Assembly (NCBI GenBank): GCA_007124475.1
Contig: SLFB01000172.1
Coordinates: forward strand, 1 to 6,638
Length of the DNA stretch: 6,638 bases
Origin: Vibrio sp.
GTDB lineage: Bacteria; Pseudomonadota; Gammaproteobacteria; Enterobacterales; Vibrionaceae
Direction: 5' to 3'
Shown here: in pieces, positions 5,784-6,638 of the stretch
How positions within the stretch are numbered: position 1 is the first letter of the stretch
Layout: each line of letters begins with the position of its first letter
Position numbers and translations under genes: made by a program
The notes under the pieces: generated by a model
What the model was told of the DNA's origin: nothing
Databases searched by the model: none
The model's input: the letters and a program-made list of their open reading frames with translations, nothing else

Positions 5784-6413
5784 TTAGAAATGTAGGACAA
5801 CCGAAGCCACAATCAGGCACTGAGCAGTGAGATAGCTACCACTTATCCAATATTGTCCCCAAGGGATTGGGTGTCGATAGTCATGAATAGCCAGCAGCAA
5901 AGCCGATAAAATAAACACTAAGCAGCCACTGAATCCAAGTGCAGAAGCCAGCGACGGAGCTTGGAGTAAAATTTCACCCGCCGCCCAAGCCAGCTGCACC
6001 AGCACCAATCCCATAATAGTGACAGGAAAAAGCAGTGTATCTATTTGTGGCAACAGAAGAAAAAACACCACTATGCTAGTAGCAATTAATAGCGCCGGCA
6101 ACCACCAAACCATATTGGCGGACAATTGTAACCAAAAGGCACGGCTATAGCAGAGCTGAGCAATAATAAAAGCCACAAAACATACTTTCGGCTTGATATG
6201 CAAAGTATGTAGCCCATCGGCAAACGTTGCGATCAACAAACCTAAACCAATCCACACAGCCGGCATTGCCAGAGACAATATCGGTTCAATCATCATGGCC
6301 AGCAATAAGGTCAAACTGACGAGTTTAAATACAATAGCTTGTCCTTTATGTTGATGTTCAAGCGCAGAAATACTGATGAATCCCGCTAGCGCGACAGAAA
6401 TCCAACTCCACAT
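5784..6413 (-). CDS. yhhN: YhhN/TMEM86 (lysoplasmalogenase-like) family membrane protein
   Basis: The family includes TMEM86 lysoplasmalogenases, which cleave the vinyl-ether bond of lysoplasmalogens; in bacteria that lack plasmalogens the role is unclear. From ATG at 6413 the protein is 209 residues, about the length of E. coli YhhN (208), and both begin with MWS/MLWS-like hydrophobic residues. Upstream ATG at 6452 would add 13 residues but has no ribosome site, whereas AGAGG lies 7 nt before 6413, so the shorter form is chosen. Seven or eight membrane segments fill the chain. Numbered from 6413, the family's GLL...DGLHTL block has Asp66, and AWAAGE has Glu147. The FILSALLLA stretch (about 167-175) lacks the second aspartate typical of TMEM86-like enzymes, a position where E. 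coli YhhN also lacks Asp. Family membership is fairly sure from pattern and length; enzymatic activity is not. Confidence 0.8.
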   Translation of the reverse strand: MWSWISVALAGFISISALEHQHKGQAIVFKLVSLTLLLAMMIEPILSLAMPAVWIGLGLLIATFADGLHTLHIKPKVCFVAFIIAQLCYSRAFWLQLSANMVWWLPALLIATSIVVFFLLLPQIDTLLFPVTIMGLVLVQLAWAAGEILLQAPSLASALGFSGCLVFILSALLLAIHDYRHPIPWGQYWISGSYLTAQCLIVASVVLHF

Positions 6414-6441
6414 ACCAACACCTCTTATCAAATCTGCCGCC

Positions 6442-6469
6442 AGTGTAGGCATGTAATGATTGATGTCCA
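6442..6469 (-). promoter_or_regulatory. Possible promoter of the yhhN-like gene
   Basis: On the minus strand TGGACA (complement of 6464-6469, five of six to the -35) is followed after 16 nt by TACACT (complement of 6442-6447, four of six to the -10). The predicted transcript would start near 6435, downstream of the ATG at 6452 and about 20 nt upstream of 6413, which agrees with the start chosen for the gene. The -10 is weak, so confidence is limited. Confidence 0.35.
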
Positions 6470-6516
6470 GAAACCATCCGTAAAAATTGGATCTTGATTG
6501 CGAATCGCTACGCTTT

Positions 6517-6552
6517 CAAACCATCGTCTATCAACGACACAGGCATGGTTTG
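6517..6552. repeat. 8-bp inverted repeat upstream of the yhhN-like gene
   Basis: CAAACCAT (6517-6524) and ATGGTTTG (6545-6552) are perfect inverted repeats around 20 nt. AAACCATC recurs at 6471-6478 as a direct repeat. No T tract or gene explains it. It could be a regulator binding site upstream of the promoter at 6442-6469, or the remains of a structured RNA. The remaining 6553-6638 is A-rich on the plus strand and shows no gene. Confidence 0.3.
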
Positions 6553-6638
6553 CTTAGCTATACCCAACTAGGCCAAAAACAAACAAACTATAAAAAACAC
6601 CGATTTAAATACAATTAAACCTATTAAAACCTAAAAAA

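Noticed and set aside
6559..6574. Second ERIC end (TATACCCAACTAGG)
   Set aside because: Only the first few bases resemble the ERIC terminus; none of the internal landmarks or the opposite terminal repeat follows within the window.
1..6638. CRISPR array, tRNA/rRNA gene, phage or transposase gene, or new defence system
   Set aside because: No regularly spaced repeats, cloverleaf or rRNA signatures, integrase or transposase motifs were seen. All long genes belong to known housekeeping families.

Overview
The window looks like the conserved rsmD / ftsYEX-rpoH cell-division and heat-shock locus of a gammaproteobacterium, most likely Vibrionaceae. The assignment rests on the gene order, close similarity of RpoH, FtsE, FtsX, FtsY, RsmD and YhgN to the Escherichia coli proteins as recalled, a moderate AT-leaning base composition, and an ERIC-type intergenic repeat of the kind common in Enterobacterales and vibrios. 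No database search was run, so the genus is an inference.

Layout, left to right. Positions 1-262 are non-coding. They hold a perfect DnaA box, seven GATC sites and the rpoH terminator. Positions 263-4135 carry four genes on the minus strand, transcribed as ftsY, ftsE, ftsX, rpoH: the SRP receptor GTPase, the FtsE ATPase and FtsX membrane subunit of the divisome ABC-type complex (overlapping by 14 nt), and the heat-shock sigma factor. A sigma-E-like promoter for rpoH appears to be embedded in the last codons of ftsX, with the spacing of the E. coli rpoH P3 promoter. Positions 4136-4470 are the divergent intergenic region, into which a complete 128-bp ERIC element (4286-4413) has been inserted just upstream of rsmD. 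rsmD (plus strand, 4471-5079) encodes the 16S rRNA m2G966 methyltransferase. It converges on yhgN (MarC family) across a strong GC-rich hairpin. Upstream of yhgN, on the same strand, is a yhhN (lysoplasmalogenase/TMEM86) family gene whose start is better placed at 6413 than at the upstream ATG at 6452. Positions 6414-6638 are non-coding, ending in a very A-rich tract.

How the genes work together. FtsE and FtsX couple ATP hydrolysis at the septum to activation of periplasmic peptidoglycan hydrolases. FtsY docks SRP-ribosome complexes at the inner membrane. RpoH drives chaperone and protease genes, and in E. coli is itself delivered to the membrane by SRP/FtsY for control by FtsH, so the linkage of ftsY and rpoH makes functional sense. 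RsmD acts on the ribosome. YhgN and YhhN are inner-membrane proteins of poorly known physiological role.

The window is essentially a housekeeping region. I found no new multi-gene system. The points of interest are regulatory: the ERIC insertion at a divergent promoter region, the probable sigma-E promoter inside ftsX, the DnaA-box/GATC cluster beyond rpoH, and several intergenic hairpins.
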